From positions 1 through 47,510 of the forward strand of contig JALFJX010000001.1 in the NCBI GenBank assembly GCA_022775905.1: DNA of 47,510 nucleotides, read 5' to 3'. Under the pieces are notes generated by a model. It saw only the letters and a program-made list of their open reading frames with translations. It was not told the DNA's origin and did no database searches. Positions 27,370-36,221 of the stretch are shown piece after piece. Numbering within the stretch: position 1 is the stretch's first letter; the number at the start of each line of letters is the position of its first letter. Made by a program: the position numbers and the translations under genes. The stretch is from Methanobrevibacter sp. GTDB taxonomy: Archaea > Methanobacteriota > Methanobacteria > Methanobacteriales > Methanobacteriaceae.

Positions 27370-28335
27370 ATGAAAGATTCTAACGAAAAAGAACATAGAA
27401 TTTCTAATTTAAAAGACTTAATCGACAATGTAAAAGAAGATAATACTGTTGATTCACAAGAAGATAATGAATTAATAAACTATCTTAGTGAAGACAATGT
27501 TGATTTAGATGAATTAGAAATTGATGATGAATTCATTTACCATCCAGATGAAGATAAAGACTATGTTGTAAATTTAGAAGAAAGCCCAATTGATGAAGAT
27601 TTTATTATTAAAACTCCAAAAGAAGAAGACATAGACGAACCTATCGATGATATCGAAGAACCAGAAGATATTATCCATGATGTAAGTGAAAACTTCGATC
27701 ACTTTGTTAATGCTAAAATTGGAAGAACACCTATTTTAGCTATAATTAGCTCAGTTTTAGGAGTTATATTCATAATCATTTCAGCTATAATCTTTGAATC
27801 ACGTAGTGACAGAGTAATAGATAACGTAGTTTCTGGTGAAACAAACTTTATTTCTGTCATAGTTCTTGGATTAGGACTCTTATTGTTAATTTATGGAATA
27901 TATAAGATATTTAATATTAAGAATCCTTTGACTGGAATAACAGACAGCATTAATTCTATTGATGCTAAAGAAAAAGTAAAAGGTCAATCTGCTAAAAAGG
28001 AAGAAAAAACTGAAAAAGTTATTCCTAAAAGCAACATCCCATTAGATAAAGACTCCTATAAAATAGGCGAATTCAAAATGGGCGACATTAAAAATAAATT
28101 TAAAAAATCAACTACTTCTACTAAAACACCAACTCCAATCACCGAAGATATTGATGATATCCCACCTGCTCGAGAAAAAGAGGAAAGTAAAAAAGGATTA
28201 ACAATTGAGGAAATCGAAGATATCGAATATAAACAAGCAAAACTTGATAATGAAACCATTGATGATATTTTTGCTGAAGTAGAAGATATTGATGAAATAC
28301 CAATTATTTCTATTGATTCTGAAAAAGAACAATAG
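27370..28335 (+). CDS. Acidic protein with two membrane segments, unknown function
   Basis: A 321-residue protein I do not recognise. Residues 1-115 are strongly acidic and low complexity (many D, E, N and I). Two hydrophobic segments follow at about 117-138 (ILAIISSVLGVIFIIISAII) and 157-180 (FISVIVLGLGLLLLIYGIY). The rest, to residue 321, is charged and probably disordered, with alternating lysine-rich and aspartate/glutamate-rich stretches and repeated EDI/DDI runs. Both tails are probably cytoplasmic, with a short outside loop. It sits just behind tfs and ahead of tRNA-Arg. Its composition is unlike its neighbours. Confidence 0.75.
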   Translation: MKDSNEKEHRISNLKDLIDNVKEDNTVDSQEDNELINYLSEDNVDLDELEIDDEFIYHPDEDKDYVVNLEESPIDEDFIIKTPKEEDIDEPIDDIEEPEDIIHDVSENFDHFVNAKIGRTPILAIISSVLGVIFIIISAIIFESRSDRVIDNVVSGETNFISVIVLGLGLLLLIYGIYKIFNIKNPLTGITDSINSIDAKEKVKGQSAKKEEKTEKVIPKSNIPLDKDSYKIGEFKMGDIKNKFKKSTTSTKTPTPITEDIDDIPPAREKEESKKGLTIEEIEDIEYKQAKLDNETIDDIFAEVEDIDEIPIISIDSEKEQ

Positions 28336-28353
28336 ATATAATATTTTTTTATT

Positions 28354-28427
28354 GGGCCTATAGTCTAGTCAGGAATGACGCAGGACTTCGGATCCTGAGG
28401 TCGGGGGTTCAAATCCCTCTAGGTCCG
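28354..28427 (+). tRNA. tRNA-Arg (anticodon TCG)
   Basis: The 74 bases fold as a complete cloverleaf. The acceptor stem is GGGCCTA with TAGGTCC, including one G-T pair. The D stem is GTC/GAC. The anticodon stem is CAGGA/TCCTG with loop CTTCGGA, giving anticodon TCG at 28388-28390. The T arm contains GGTTCAAAT. The discriminator base is G and no CCA is encoded. The last base directly touches the stop codon of the convergent helicase gene. Confidence 0.95.
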
Positions 28428-30263
28428 CTATTTTTTAACTCTAACAACAGCTTCTTTGAAGAAATCTGGAATTAAAGATCTATACATTGGACTTTTAAAT
28501 AACATGTTAATATCACTATCAATAATATAAGTGTAACATGAATCATCTTCAGCCCTCATACCACGACCATACGCTTGCATTAAAGTCATTACAGTCTTAT
28601 ATGCATACCATTTCTTATCCTTTTTCATTCTCATATTAACCTGCTTATCCCCAAGATATGGGAATGGCATTTTATAGATAACTTGGAATCTACATTTGTC
28701 ATAAGGCAAATCAACACCTTCACTCATTGATGGTGAAACCAAAACCAAAGGATTTTCATCTTTTTCAAAGAAATCCAATATTTGTTCCCTGTTTCTAGAA
28801 GTGTGTGAGATTAATCTTGAATTATACAAGTTATTTGTAATATATTGTTGACATTTATAACTGTGAGTGTGGATTAAACCTTTATCCCCTTCATGTTTCT
28901 TTAAAATCTCTTGCAAAATAGGAATTGTATTTGGAGCTGTTTTTTTAATCCTATTCGCAGACATTTTACCCGCCAAATTAAGGATAATGGGTCTTTTTTC
29001 TTTAGTAAATGGACTATCAACCTTGATATGATAAACTTCATTTGGATTTAATCCTAACCACTTTGAAAACATTTTATGAGACAATATTGTTGCACTCATG
29101 AAAATAACAACATCACCATATTTCAATAAGTTGTTTTTAGCATAATGATGAACCCTTAACGGTTTGAATGTGACACCAGACTCCTCAGTGTCAATTACCC
29201 AGTTGTTAGGCTCATTTTCCAAGTTGTTTCTAAGAGTTTTTAATCTACCTATTGTTGATCTAATTCTGTCAGCTTTACTTTTACTTACATCTTTTAAATC
29301 AATATCTTCATAAGAGTCTCTAATAGCATCGATTTCCATTACCCAATCTTCAAGTTCCCCATCTTTCAAAGTTTGAGGAGAGATTTGCTTATTTATATCC
29401 TTCTCAAGTGTTCTATTATACAATGTAACTTCCATTGTAGACATTAATTTACTTTCAATATTATGAGCCTCGTCTAAAATAAGCAAAGAACGAGTTCCAA
29501 AGTGTTTAACATAATTAAGTTCAACAATTGCATAATCATAGTTCATTAATGTTATTGGTGAATTTACTGCATTAGCTTTTTGATTCCAATAATGACAGTG
29601 TCCACTTGATTGATAAAATACTGTTCCACCGGAAGAATCTTCAAAAGCCAATTCAGCATCCAATGTAGGATTTTTAGCAACCCCATATGGACAGAAAAAT
29701 TTACTTGAAGTAGGGGATGTCTTACATGCACCCATATCACAGGTTGATTCCAGATTATCATGTAAACAAGCAAAATTATTCCTACCTTTAACTAATGGAA
29801 AATCAAATTCATTAGAATATTGTGCTTGCAATTGCTTAGTCATAGTCAAAATATAAGCGGATTCATACATTTTAGCAAGTGTAGTGGCTATTGCTGATTT
29901 ACCAGTACCTGTTCCCGCTTCCAATATAATATATTTATAACCTTTTTTAATTGCATCATTAATATCCTGAATAATCTCAAATTGACCAGTTCTAGGCTCA
30001 TTAAATGGAAAATTTTCAATAATCTCATCCTCTATATTAGGATATAATTCTTTCAAATAAGCCGCAGTTCCTTCATCTTGTCTGTGGTCTTCTACTGAAT
30101 ACACATCAGGAATTTCATCATCAAGAATTGAGGATGTTCTTGGTTTTGGTTTAGAAAAACTGAATAGGTTTGTTGGACCTTTAGATTCGTTTTTAGAGTA
30201 TTTACCACAAGTACAATTACTTTTTAACATTCCGCAGTTTGGGCAAAAAATTGAATTTGACAT
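28428..30263 (-). CDS. XPD/DinG-like iron-sulfur DNA helicase
   Basis: A 611-residue superfamily 2 helicase of the Rad3/XPD group. A short zinc-type cluster opens the protein (C7, C10, C17, C19). Walker A is AGTGTGKSA at 116-124 and the DEAH box is at 264-267. Between them are cysteines C166, C175, C180, C191 and C223, the position of the XPD/DinG [4Fe-4S] cluster. Motif V/VI is SMSEGVDLPYDKC and MQAYGRGMRAEDD near the end. A repair or replication-restart role is inferred. It ends exactly at the tRNA-Arg 3' base and is divergent from cbiL. Confidence 0.92.
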   Translation of the reverse strand: MSNSIFCPNCGMLKSNCTCGKYSKNESKGPTNLFSFSKPKPRTSSILDDEIPDVYSVEDHRQDEGTAAYLKELYPNIEDEIIENFPFNEPRTGQFEIIQDINDAIKKGYKYIILEAGTGTGKSAIATTLAKMYESAYILTMTKQLQAQYSNEFDFPLVKGRNNFACLHDNLESTCDMGACKTSPTSSKFFCPYGVAKNPTLDAELAFEDSSGGTVFYQSSGHCHYWNQKANAVNSPITLMNYDYAIVELNYVKHFGTRSLLILDEAHNIESKLMSTMEVTLYNRTLEKDINKQISPQTLKDGELEDWVMEIDAIRDSYEDIDLKDVSKSKADRIRSTIGRLKTLRNNLENEPNNWVIDTEESGVTFKPLRVHHYAKNNLLKYGDVVIFMSATILSHKMFSKWLGLNPNEVYHIKVDSPFTKEKRPIILNLAGKMSANRIKKTAPNTIPILQEILKKHEGDKGLIHTHSYKCQQYITNNLYNSRLISHTSRNREQILDFFEKDENPLVLVSPSMSEGVDLPYDKCRFQVIYKMPFPYLGDKQVNMRMKKDKKWYAYKTVMTLMQAYGRGMRAEDDSCYTYIIDSDINMLFKSPMYRSLIPDFFKEAVVRVKK

Positions 30264-30359
30264 TAAAGATATATTAGGTAAAGATAATATAAATAAATTA
30301 TAGAAAGAGCATTTGGAAAATAATACTTAAACTGAACGATTATTAATTAAAGTGATTTT

Positions 30360-31064
30360 ATGGCTAAAAAAGGAAAATTGATTGGAATTGGTGTTGGACC
30401 GGGAGATACTGAATTATTAACATTAAAAGCTGCAAAAGTATTGAAAACAGTCCCTGTTGTTTTTTCACCAAAATCCTCAAAAGAAAAAGAAAGTATCGCA
30501 TTATCAATTGTAAGACCTGTTCTTGAAGAAAGAGACGATTACAAAAAAGTCATGATTGTGGAACCTATCTTCCCTATGATTGAAGATAAAAAAGAACTCG
30601 AAAGAATATGGGACAGTGCATCTGAACTCGTTGCTCAATACTTAAACACCGGAAGAGATGTTGCATTCATTACCCTTGGAGACACATCCATATTCAGTAC
30701 ATACTCATACTTACAAAGAAGATTAATTGATGAATTCGAAGTTGAAACAATTCCAGGAATTACTTCATTTACCGCATGTGCTGCGGCTAGAAATGAAGCT
30801 TTAGTTGAACAAAATGATATCTTGACAATTGTTCCAAAAATAGATAAAAGAATTGAACAAGTTTTAGACTACAGTGATTCAATTGTTCTTATGAAAGCTT
30901 CAAGAAACACAACAAAACTTGAATTAAAAATAAAAAACGATAAAAGAGAAAAAGAAATTTACTCAGTACAAAACTGTACTCGTGAAAATGAAAAAATAAT
31001 TGAAGGATTTTCTCACGAAAAGCCTTATCTTACAACATCCATTATAAAATTTAAAGATGATTAG
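30360..31064 (+). CDS. cbiL: Cobalt-factor II C20-methyltransferase
   Basis: A 234-residue SAM-dependent methylase of the anaerobic cobalamin pathway, methylating C-20 of cobalt-factor II. The tetrapyrrole methylase fold is shown by IGVGPGDTELLTLKAAKVL near residues 10-28, FITLGDTSIFSTYSYL near 103-118 and the ETIPGITSFTACAA loop near 130-143. It supplies corrinoid for methyltransferases of methanogenesis. Its stop codon (31062-31064) overlaps by two bases that of convergent msvR (31061-31063). No other cobalamin gene is near. Confidence 0.93.
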   Translation: MAKKGKLIGIGVGPGDTELLTLKAAKVLKTVPVVFSPKSSKEKESIALSIVRPVLEERDDYKKVMIVEPIFPMIEDKKELERIWDSASELVAQYLNTGRDVAFITLGDTSIFSTYSYLQRRLIDEFEVETIPGITSFTACAAARNEALVEQNDILTIVPKIDKRIEQVLDYSDSIVLMKASRNTTKLELKIKNDKREKEIYSVQNCTRENEKIIEGFSHEKPYLTTSIIKFKDD

Positions 31065-31828
31065 TAAGTTTTTGCGCTTTGAGGTTCAACCTCAAAGACA
31101 CATTTCCCATCACCCATTGTAAAACATTGTGTTTCAATAACACTAACAGGCAATTTAAAGAATTCTGTGAATAAACCTTCCAGAATACCTGTATCCAAGA
31201 AACAAGCTGGTTTTCCTGTTTTTGGAAGCAATTCACATTCAAAACAATCATAGGCAGTTATCTTAATTATCTGGCCTATTTCATAAGTTAATCTACCTAA
31301 ACCTTTTTTCTGCCAGAATTCAGCTAAATTACCCATAAATATATCTAAATCTTCATCGTATAATTTATAAAAGATTGATTTACCTATTTGATTACCTGTT
31401 GATTTTAAAATAGGATCAATATTAATTCCTTCCTGAATAAGCATTGCTTTTAAAGTATGGAACAATAATGTTGAAAACTGTCCATCACCTTCAACAATAT
31501 TTTTTATCAAGTAATTAGCATGTGTCTCTTCAAGTTCTTTTGGTTCAGAAATATTTACAGAACCAAGGAATTTAGAATTTAAATAGAATATTTTTTTTCT
31601 ATTGTCAACAGGGTGCATTCTATATGATATAATTCCATTTTCTCTTAAATTTTTCAAATGCACTGAAACTGTAGATTTTGATTTACCAGTATTAGTAACT
31701 ATTTCATCAAACTCCATGTCTCTATCTCTGAGCATTTCTAAAATAGTGAGTTTTACTGGACTTTTAACTACATTGACACGCAAGTCGGTTAAATCTGAAA
31801 ATATTTGTATTGGTTTTTGTTCGCTCAT
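31061..31828 (-). CDS. msvR: Methanogen-specific V4R redox regulator MsvR
   Basis: A 255-residue transcription regulator. An ArsR-type winged helix-turn-helix covers residues 18-85 (SPVKLTILEMLRDRD ... KSKSTVSVHLKNLRENGII). The C-terminal V4R domain (about 150-250) holds five cysteines: C195 and C198 (FECEL), C209, C235 and C243. In Methanothermobacter, MsvR is known to bind its own and the divergent fpaA promoter in a redox-dependent way through such cysteines. The divergent fpaA arrangement is the same here. The start has a GGGGGAGAT site. Its boxes may also lie before nrdD. Confidence 0.9.
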   Translation of the reverse strand: MSEQKPIQIFSDLTDLRVNVVKSPVKLTILEMLRDRDMEFDEIVTNTGKSKSTVSVHLKNLRENGIISYRMHPVDNRKKIFYLNSKFLGSVNISEPKELEETHANYLIKNIVEGDGQFSTLLFHTLKAMLIQEGINIDPILKSTGNQIGKSIFYKLYDEDLDIFMGNLAEFWQKKGLGRLTYEIGQIIKITAYDCFECELLPKTGKPACFLDTGILEGLFTEFFKLPVSVIETQCFTMGDGKCVFEVEPQSAKTY

Positions 31829-31970
31829 TAATCTCCCCCATGTGTATAATTATATATAGTTACTATTAGTTAATAAATATACCCATTTGATAAAATTTAA
31901 TCAAAACTATAAAAAAATGTACTAAAATTAGACAAAAATTAGAAACAAAATAAAAATAAATCTCGAACTG

Positions 31971-32008
31971 TTCGCAATACTTAGAATAGTTTGGGTTAAC
32001 TATAAATA
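31971..32008 (+). promoter_or_regulatory. fpaA promoter with MsvR-type box
   Basis: A 16-base TTCGCAATACTTAGAA element (31971-31986) has the TTCG-N9-GAA form also found twice at nrdD. It overlaps a shorter perfect repeat CGAAC-T-GTTCG (31964-31974). A TATA box TATAAATA is at 32001-32008, 14 bases downstream of the box. The remaining 130 bases toward msvR are plain A/T-rich sequence, with a TATA-like tract for msvR at about 31845-31858. Confidence 0.6.
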
Positions 32009-32082
32009 ATATGGGTTTCAAAGTATAATTAACATCCGTAATGAAATTATGGATATACTACTTAAATAGGAGATTTATAAAA

Positions 32083-33309
32083 ATGAAAGCTAATGCTCAA
32101 AAAATAGCAGAAGGAGTATACTGGATCGGTGTACTCGACTGGGACTTAAGAACTTACCACGGATACACTTTAGACGGAACCACTTACAATGCATACATCG
32201 TATTTGGTGAAGATGAAGTAGCAATTATCGATAACGCATATCCTGGAAAAACCAAAGAAATGATGGCACGTATCGACGACGCTTTCGCACAAGAAGGAAG
32301 AGATGTCAAAGTTGACTACATCATTCAAAACCACGTTGAAAAAGACCACTCCGGAGTTTTAGTAGACTTACACAAAAGATTCCCAGAAGCACCTATTTAC
32401 TGTACCGAAATTGCAGTTAAAGGACTTTTAAAACACTACCCTGCACTTGAAGGTGCAGAATTCATCACCGTAGGAACCGGTGACTCTTTAGATGTCGGTG
32501 GAAGAACCTTAGCATTCTTAGATGCATTCTTATTACACTGGCCGGACAGTATGTTCACCTTACTCGCTGATGAAACTGGAATTTTATTCCCTAACGATGC
32601 ATTTGGTCAACACTTATGTTTCACCAAAAGATTCTCTGATGACATTCCAGAAAACGTATTAATGGATGCAGCACAAAAATTCTACGCAAACTTAATCACT
32701 CCACTTTCCAAATTAGTACTCAAAAAATTAAACGAAGTTGTTGAATTAGGTTTACTCGATTCCATTAAAATGATTGCACCATCCCACGGTCAAATCTGGA
32801 CTGACCCAATGCAAGTTATCGGAGCTTACCAAAACTGGGCTACCGGTGTATGTGAAGATAAAATCACTATTGTTTACGACACTATGCATTACTCTACCCA
32901 ACAAATGGCTCACGAAATTGCAGAAGGTGCTATCTCTGAAGGATACGATGTAGAAATCTTCTTCTTACACGAAGATGAAAGATCTGAAATCGTAAAAAGT
33001 ATTTTAACCAGTAAAGGAGTAGCTATCGGTGATCCTACCATCAACGATGTACCATACCCAAGTATTGGGGACATCATGTACTACTTAAAAGGACTCTTAT
33101 TTAACAGAACTGGTATTGAAAGAAAAGCTGTTACCTTCGGTTCCATGGGTGGAAGAGGAGGAGCTCCTGCAAAACTCGCTGAAGAATTAGGTAACTGCGG
33201 ATTCGATGTTGTAGACACCCAAGAAATCTACTTTGTACCAACTGCTGAAGAAGACACCGCAAGCTTTGACTTAGGTGTAAAATTAGCTAAAGCATGTAAA
33301 GAATTATAA
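32083..33309 (+). CDS. fpaA: F420H2:O2 oxidase (A-type flavoprotein FprA/FpaA)
   Basis: A 408-residue flavodiiron protein that reduces oxygen to water with electrons from coenzyme F420. The metallo-beta-lactamase-like domain has the diiron motif HVEKDHSG (His84, Glu86, Asp88), further ligands near HWPDSM and NDAFGQH, and PSHGQIW. The flavodoxin domain starts near residue 264 ([17 protein letters not shown]) and includes [10 protein letters not shown]. The frame opens at 32041, but the ATG at 32083 after TAGGAGAT fits the known N-terminus. It heads a two-gene operon under a TATA box at 32001. Confidence 0.96.
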   Translation: MKANAQKIAEGVYWIGVLDWDLRTYHGYTLDGTTYNAYIVFGEDEVAIIDNAYPGKTKEMMARIDDAFAQEGRDVKVDYIIQNHVEKDHSGVLVDLHKRFPEAPIYCTEIAVKGLLKHYPALEGAEFITVGTGDSLDVGGRTLAFLDAFLLHWPDSMFTLLADETGILFPNDAFGQHLCFTKRFSDDIPENVLMDAAQKFYANLITPLSKLVLKKLNEVVELGLLDSIKMIAPSHGQIWTDPMQVIGAYQNWATGVCEDKITIVYDTMHYSTQQMAHEIAEGAISEGYDVEIFFLHEDERSEIVKSILTSKGVAIGDPTINDVPYPSIGDIMYYLKGLLFNRTGIERKAVTFGSMGGRGGAPAKLAEELGNCGFDVVDTQEIYFVPTAEEDTASFDLGVKLAKACKEL

Positions 33310-33320
33310 GGTGATTTTTA

Positions 33321-33734
33321 ATGGTTAAATACGAACACAAAATTGGAATTACCAAAGGAACCCCTGTAGAAAAATTTGTTGCAGGAAACTTTGAAGGAGA
33401 AACCAACGAAGTAGGTATCTACTTAGCAATGTCCAGACAAGCTTCCAGAGAAGGTTACGGAGAATTAGCTGAAGTATTCAAAAGATTAGCATGGGAAGAA
33501 GCTGAACACGCTGCAAGATTCTGTGAAATGAACGGAATCATCAAAGACACCCTCAAAGAAAACATCGAATGGATGATGGGTGGAGAAAAAATGGCTAACG
33601 CAGAAAAAAGAGAAGCTTCCGAAAAAGCTCAAGAAGCAGGTATCGAAACTGCTGCTGATTTCTTCAGAGAAAGTTCCAAAGACGAAGGTCGTCACTACAA
33701 AATCTTAGAAGGAATCTTAGCTAGATATTTCTAA
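33321..33734 (+). CDS. Rubrerythrin-like ferritin-fold diiron protein
   Basis: A 137-residue four-helix rubrerythrin domain that detoxifies peroxide. Diiron ligands are visible in [22 protein letters not shown], the EKAQEAGIE region and the C-terminal [16 protein letters not shown]. The C-terminal rubredoxin domain of classic rubrerythrins is missing, so electrons must come from a separate donor. It is 11 bases after fpaA and ends at a strong terminator, matching the fpaA plus rubrerythrin-like pairing of the known MsvR-controlled operon. The separate rubredoxin gene is not next to it. Confidence 0.92.
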   Translation: MVKYEHKIGITKGTPVEKFVAGNFEGETNEVGIYLAMSRQASREGYGELAEVFKRLAWEEAEHAARFCEMNGIIKDTLKENIEWMMGGEKMANAEKREASEKAQEAGIETAADFFRESSKDEGRHYKILEGILARYF

Positions 33735-33738
33735 ACAC

Positions 33739-33772
33739 GAAAGAATTTTATAATTCTTTCCCTTTTTATTTT
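33739..33772 (+). terminator. Terminator of the fpaA operon
   Basis: A perfect 9-bp stem GAAAGAATT / AATTCTTTC (33739-33747 and 33752-33760) with a 4-base loop is followed by CC and T-rich sequence. Confidence 0.8.
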
Positions 33773-33844
33773 TTTTAAAAAAAATATCGAGTTAATAGAG
33801 ATTACCTCTCTTAAACTCATTCTAATCATATTATTAATCTTGTT

Positions 33845-34965
33845 TTATAAAAAATTAGCAATTATTGTAAATATAACAATCATTGCCATTACTGCTGATA
33901 AAGCATTGACAAACTGTTTTATTAATTTTTCCTGGAATTTATATGTCAACAATATCTCAAGCATGTGTCCACCGTCCAATGGTTTGAGTGTAGATTAAAC
34001 AGTCCAATTCCAAGGTTTAAGATGAAGACCCAATTAAATAATTCAATAAGCTCAAATAAAACCCATGGTATTGGTCCTAAACTATCATTTAATAGTACGT
34101 AATGTTTAGATGCTTGAATTCCAAAGAAACCTACAGAATCGTTATTTGGATTTTCACTCAACACTACAGAATAACTGCACTGATCTGTTTGAACCGTTAC
34201 ATTATCTCCAGGTTTGAAAGATTTTACAATATTGACATAAGACTCTGAATCATTAATTTTTTGATTATCAATAGATTCCAAAATCATTCCATCTTTTAAT
34301 ATTCCATCTGAAGGAGAATCGGAAACAACTCTGTCAATAGCAATTCCATCCTCTGCAAAATAGTGTGGAATTCCTACAGATATTAAAGACACTAAAACAA
34401 GTGCAACAATAGCCAAAGTAATATTTGCAACAGAACCTGCCGCATACTCTTAATCTTGATGATTTTTTAGAACTTTTCAAACTTTCCTCATCAGGCTCAA
34501 CAAATGCCCCCGGAAGAATGAAAAACAATAAAAGGCCAATTGACTTAATTGGAATCTTTTCACAGACAGATTGAATACCATGAGAAAATTCATGTATTAT
34601 GACAACTGTTGCAAGTGCAATCAAACCAGAAATAAATGGAACATAAATTGAAGATCCCGGCATATCCACACCAGGAATCAAAATTGACACAGAAGGTGTA
34701 TCAAAAACTGACGGTATAGTCGATATGATTGACCATGTAACAAAAATCATAGCTCCAAATGCTACAACAATACCAACATTCATGTACCATTTCCAGAATG
34801 TTGGTGAAAAATTAGAAATTTTGGATATCAGTCAACGGAGCCTTTGAGTTTTCCACATTATAATTGGAAAGTTCAACCCAACTCCATGATTTGATAATTT
34901 CTCATAAATATTGCGACCAATATCCAGATGATAACAAAAGCTATCAAATAATAAATACCATTCAT
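33845..34965 (-). pseudogene. Broken M50 (site-2 protease-like) membrane metalloprotease
   Basis: The translated pieces together spell a full M50 protease of about 370 residues. They include MNGIYYLIAFVIIW, the zinc motif HEFSHG, a PDZ-like segment (GILKDGMILESIDNQKIND), the second zinc motif region KPLDGGHM, and closing helices ending IANFL. Four lesions split it: a base loss near 34903-34907, an in-frame TGA at 34832-34834 (a GGA in the expected RGLI), a shift near 34439-34447, and a one-base loss near 33987-33992. The protease would have cut membrane proteins inside the bilayer. Its start lies 17 bases after the moeA stop. This many independent changes argue for real decay over sequencing error. 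Confidence 0.88.
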
Positions 34966-34981
34966 TAAATGCACCTTTGGC

Positions 34982-36199
34982 TTACCAAAGTAATGAATCG
35001 AAGAAGACTACGTCAACTATATCTTCCTTTTGGTATCCTTCATCATTTTCGTCAATGATGATATAGCTGTTCGCCTCAACCATTGACCTAATAATACCAG
35101 AACCTCTATTCAACACATGTTTTGCATGTTCATCATCTGCAACTGCACGTATGAAATCAGTTCTTCCAAGTTGAGAAGGTATTTTAAGTTCAGATACTCT
35201 TTTTTGAATATGAAAATCAAATGACCTGCCTTGCATTTCAAATAAGTATTTTCTTGCAACCATATCAAATTGACTCATTGATGCAACAGGTTGTCCTGAA
35301 AGTGTAAACACCATTTTATCATTAACAATACCTGCACCAACAGGTTTTCCAGGTCTTACAGCAACACCATGGAATAATATTTCTCCAAGATCTTCAACTG
35401 CATCTAAAACGACATCACCTTTACTGATTGCTGTTCCACCAGTGGTGATAATTACATCATACTCTTTAGAAGCTTCCAAAATAGCTTCCCTTACTTCATC
35501 AAAAGTATCTCCAGCATGAGTAATTTCTGCAATAGCACCAGAATCCTCAACCATTGCTTTTGTAGTGAACTGATTTGAATTGATAATTTTAGCTTTATCA
35601 ATTTCCTCTTTGGTAGGTTCAACTAACTCATTACCTGTGATAATAATTTTAACTCTAGGTTTTTTGAATACTTTTACTGTATCATAGCCTGCTGAAGCAA
35701 TTAATCCCATTTCCTGATATCTGATGAATGTATTTTTGCTTAATACTTTCTGACCTTTTTCAATATCTTCGGATTTTGGACTTATATTTTCACCAGGAGT
35801 TACTTGGGAATAGATTGTTAAATCATCCCCTTCAGTAGTTGTGTACTCCTTCATTAAAACAGCATTAGCTCCATTAGGAATTGGAGCTCCAGTTGCTATG
35901 ACAATAGCTTCGTTTTCCCCAACAGTTTTATCTGAAAAATCCCCCGCACCGATTGCATCAACTACTTTAAATTCTTTAGGAGCAGATTGGGATGCTCCAA
36001 AAGTATTTTCTGCAATTACTGCGAAACCATCCATTGCAGATTTGTCGAATGGAGGTGAATCATGAAATGCCATGATGTCTTCTGCGAGAACTCTTTTATG
36101 AGCCTCTTGTATAGAGATTTCTTCAGTTTCTGTGTATTTTTGATTATCAGCAACTAATTTAATAGCATTTTTTAAAGATTCCAATTTAGATAAAAACAT
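34982..36199 (-). CDS. moeA: Molybdopterin molybdenumtransferase MoeA
   Basis: A 405-residue enzyme that inserts molybdate or tungstate into adenylated molybdopterin. Typical marks are DSPPFDKSAMDGFAV, the VIATGAPIPNGANAV block, KVLSKNTFIRYQEMGLIASAG, and the MoaB/Mog-like GNELVEPT and VIITTGGTAISKGDVV. VRPGKPVGAG and LSGQPVAS are also present. It is full length. purL lies just upstream and the broken protease just downstream. It works in the same pathway as moaC (20883-21350). Confidence 0.95.
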   Translation of the reverse strand: MFLSKLESLKNAIKLVADNQKYTETEEISIQEAHKRVLAEDIMAFHDSPPFDKSAMDGFAVIAENTFGASQSAPKEFKVVDAIGAGDFSDKTVGENEAIVIATGAPIPNGANAVLMKEYTTTEGDDLTIYSQVTPGENISPKSEDIEKGQKVLSKNTFIRYQEMGLIASAGYDTVKVFKKPRVKIIITGNELVEPTKEEIDKAKIINSNQFTTKAMVEDSGAIAEITHAGDTFDEVREAILEASKEYDVIITTGGTAISKGDVVLDAVEDLGEILFHGVAVRPGKPVGAGIVNDKMVFTLSGQPVASMSQFDMVARKYLFEMQGRSFDFHIQKRVSELKIPSQLGRTDFIRAVADDEHAKHVLNRGSGIIRSMVEANSYIIIDENDEGYQKEDIVDVVFFDSLLW

Positions 36200-36221
36200 G
36201 TTTAAACTCCCCCAGAGTTAT

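Noticed and set aside
32041-32082. Upstream start for the F420H2 oxidase
   Set aside because: The ribosome site AGGAGAT lies inside this stretch, and the usual N-terminus begins at the ATG at 32083.
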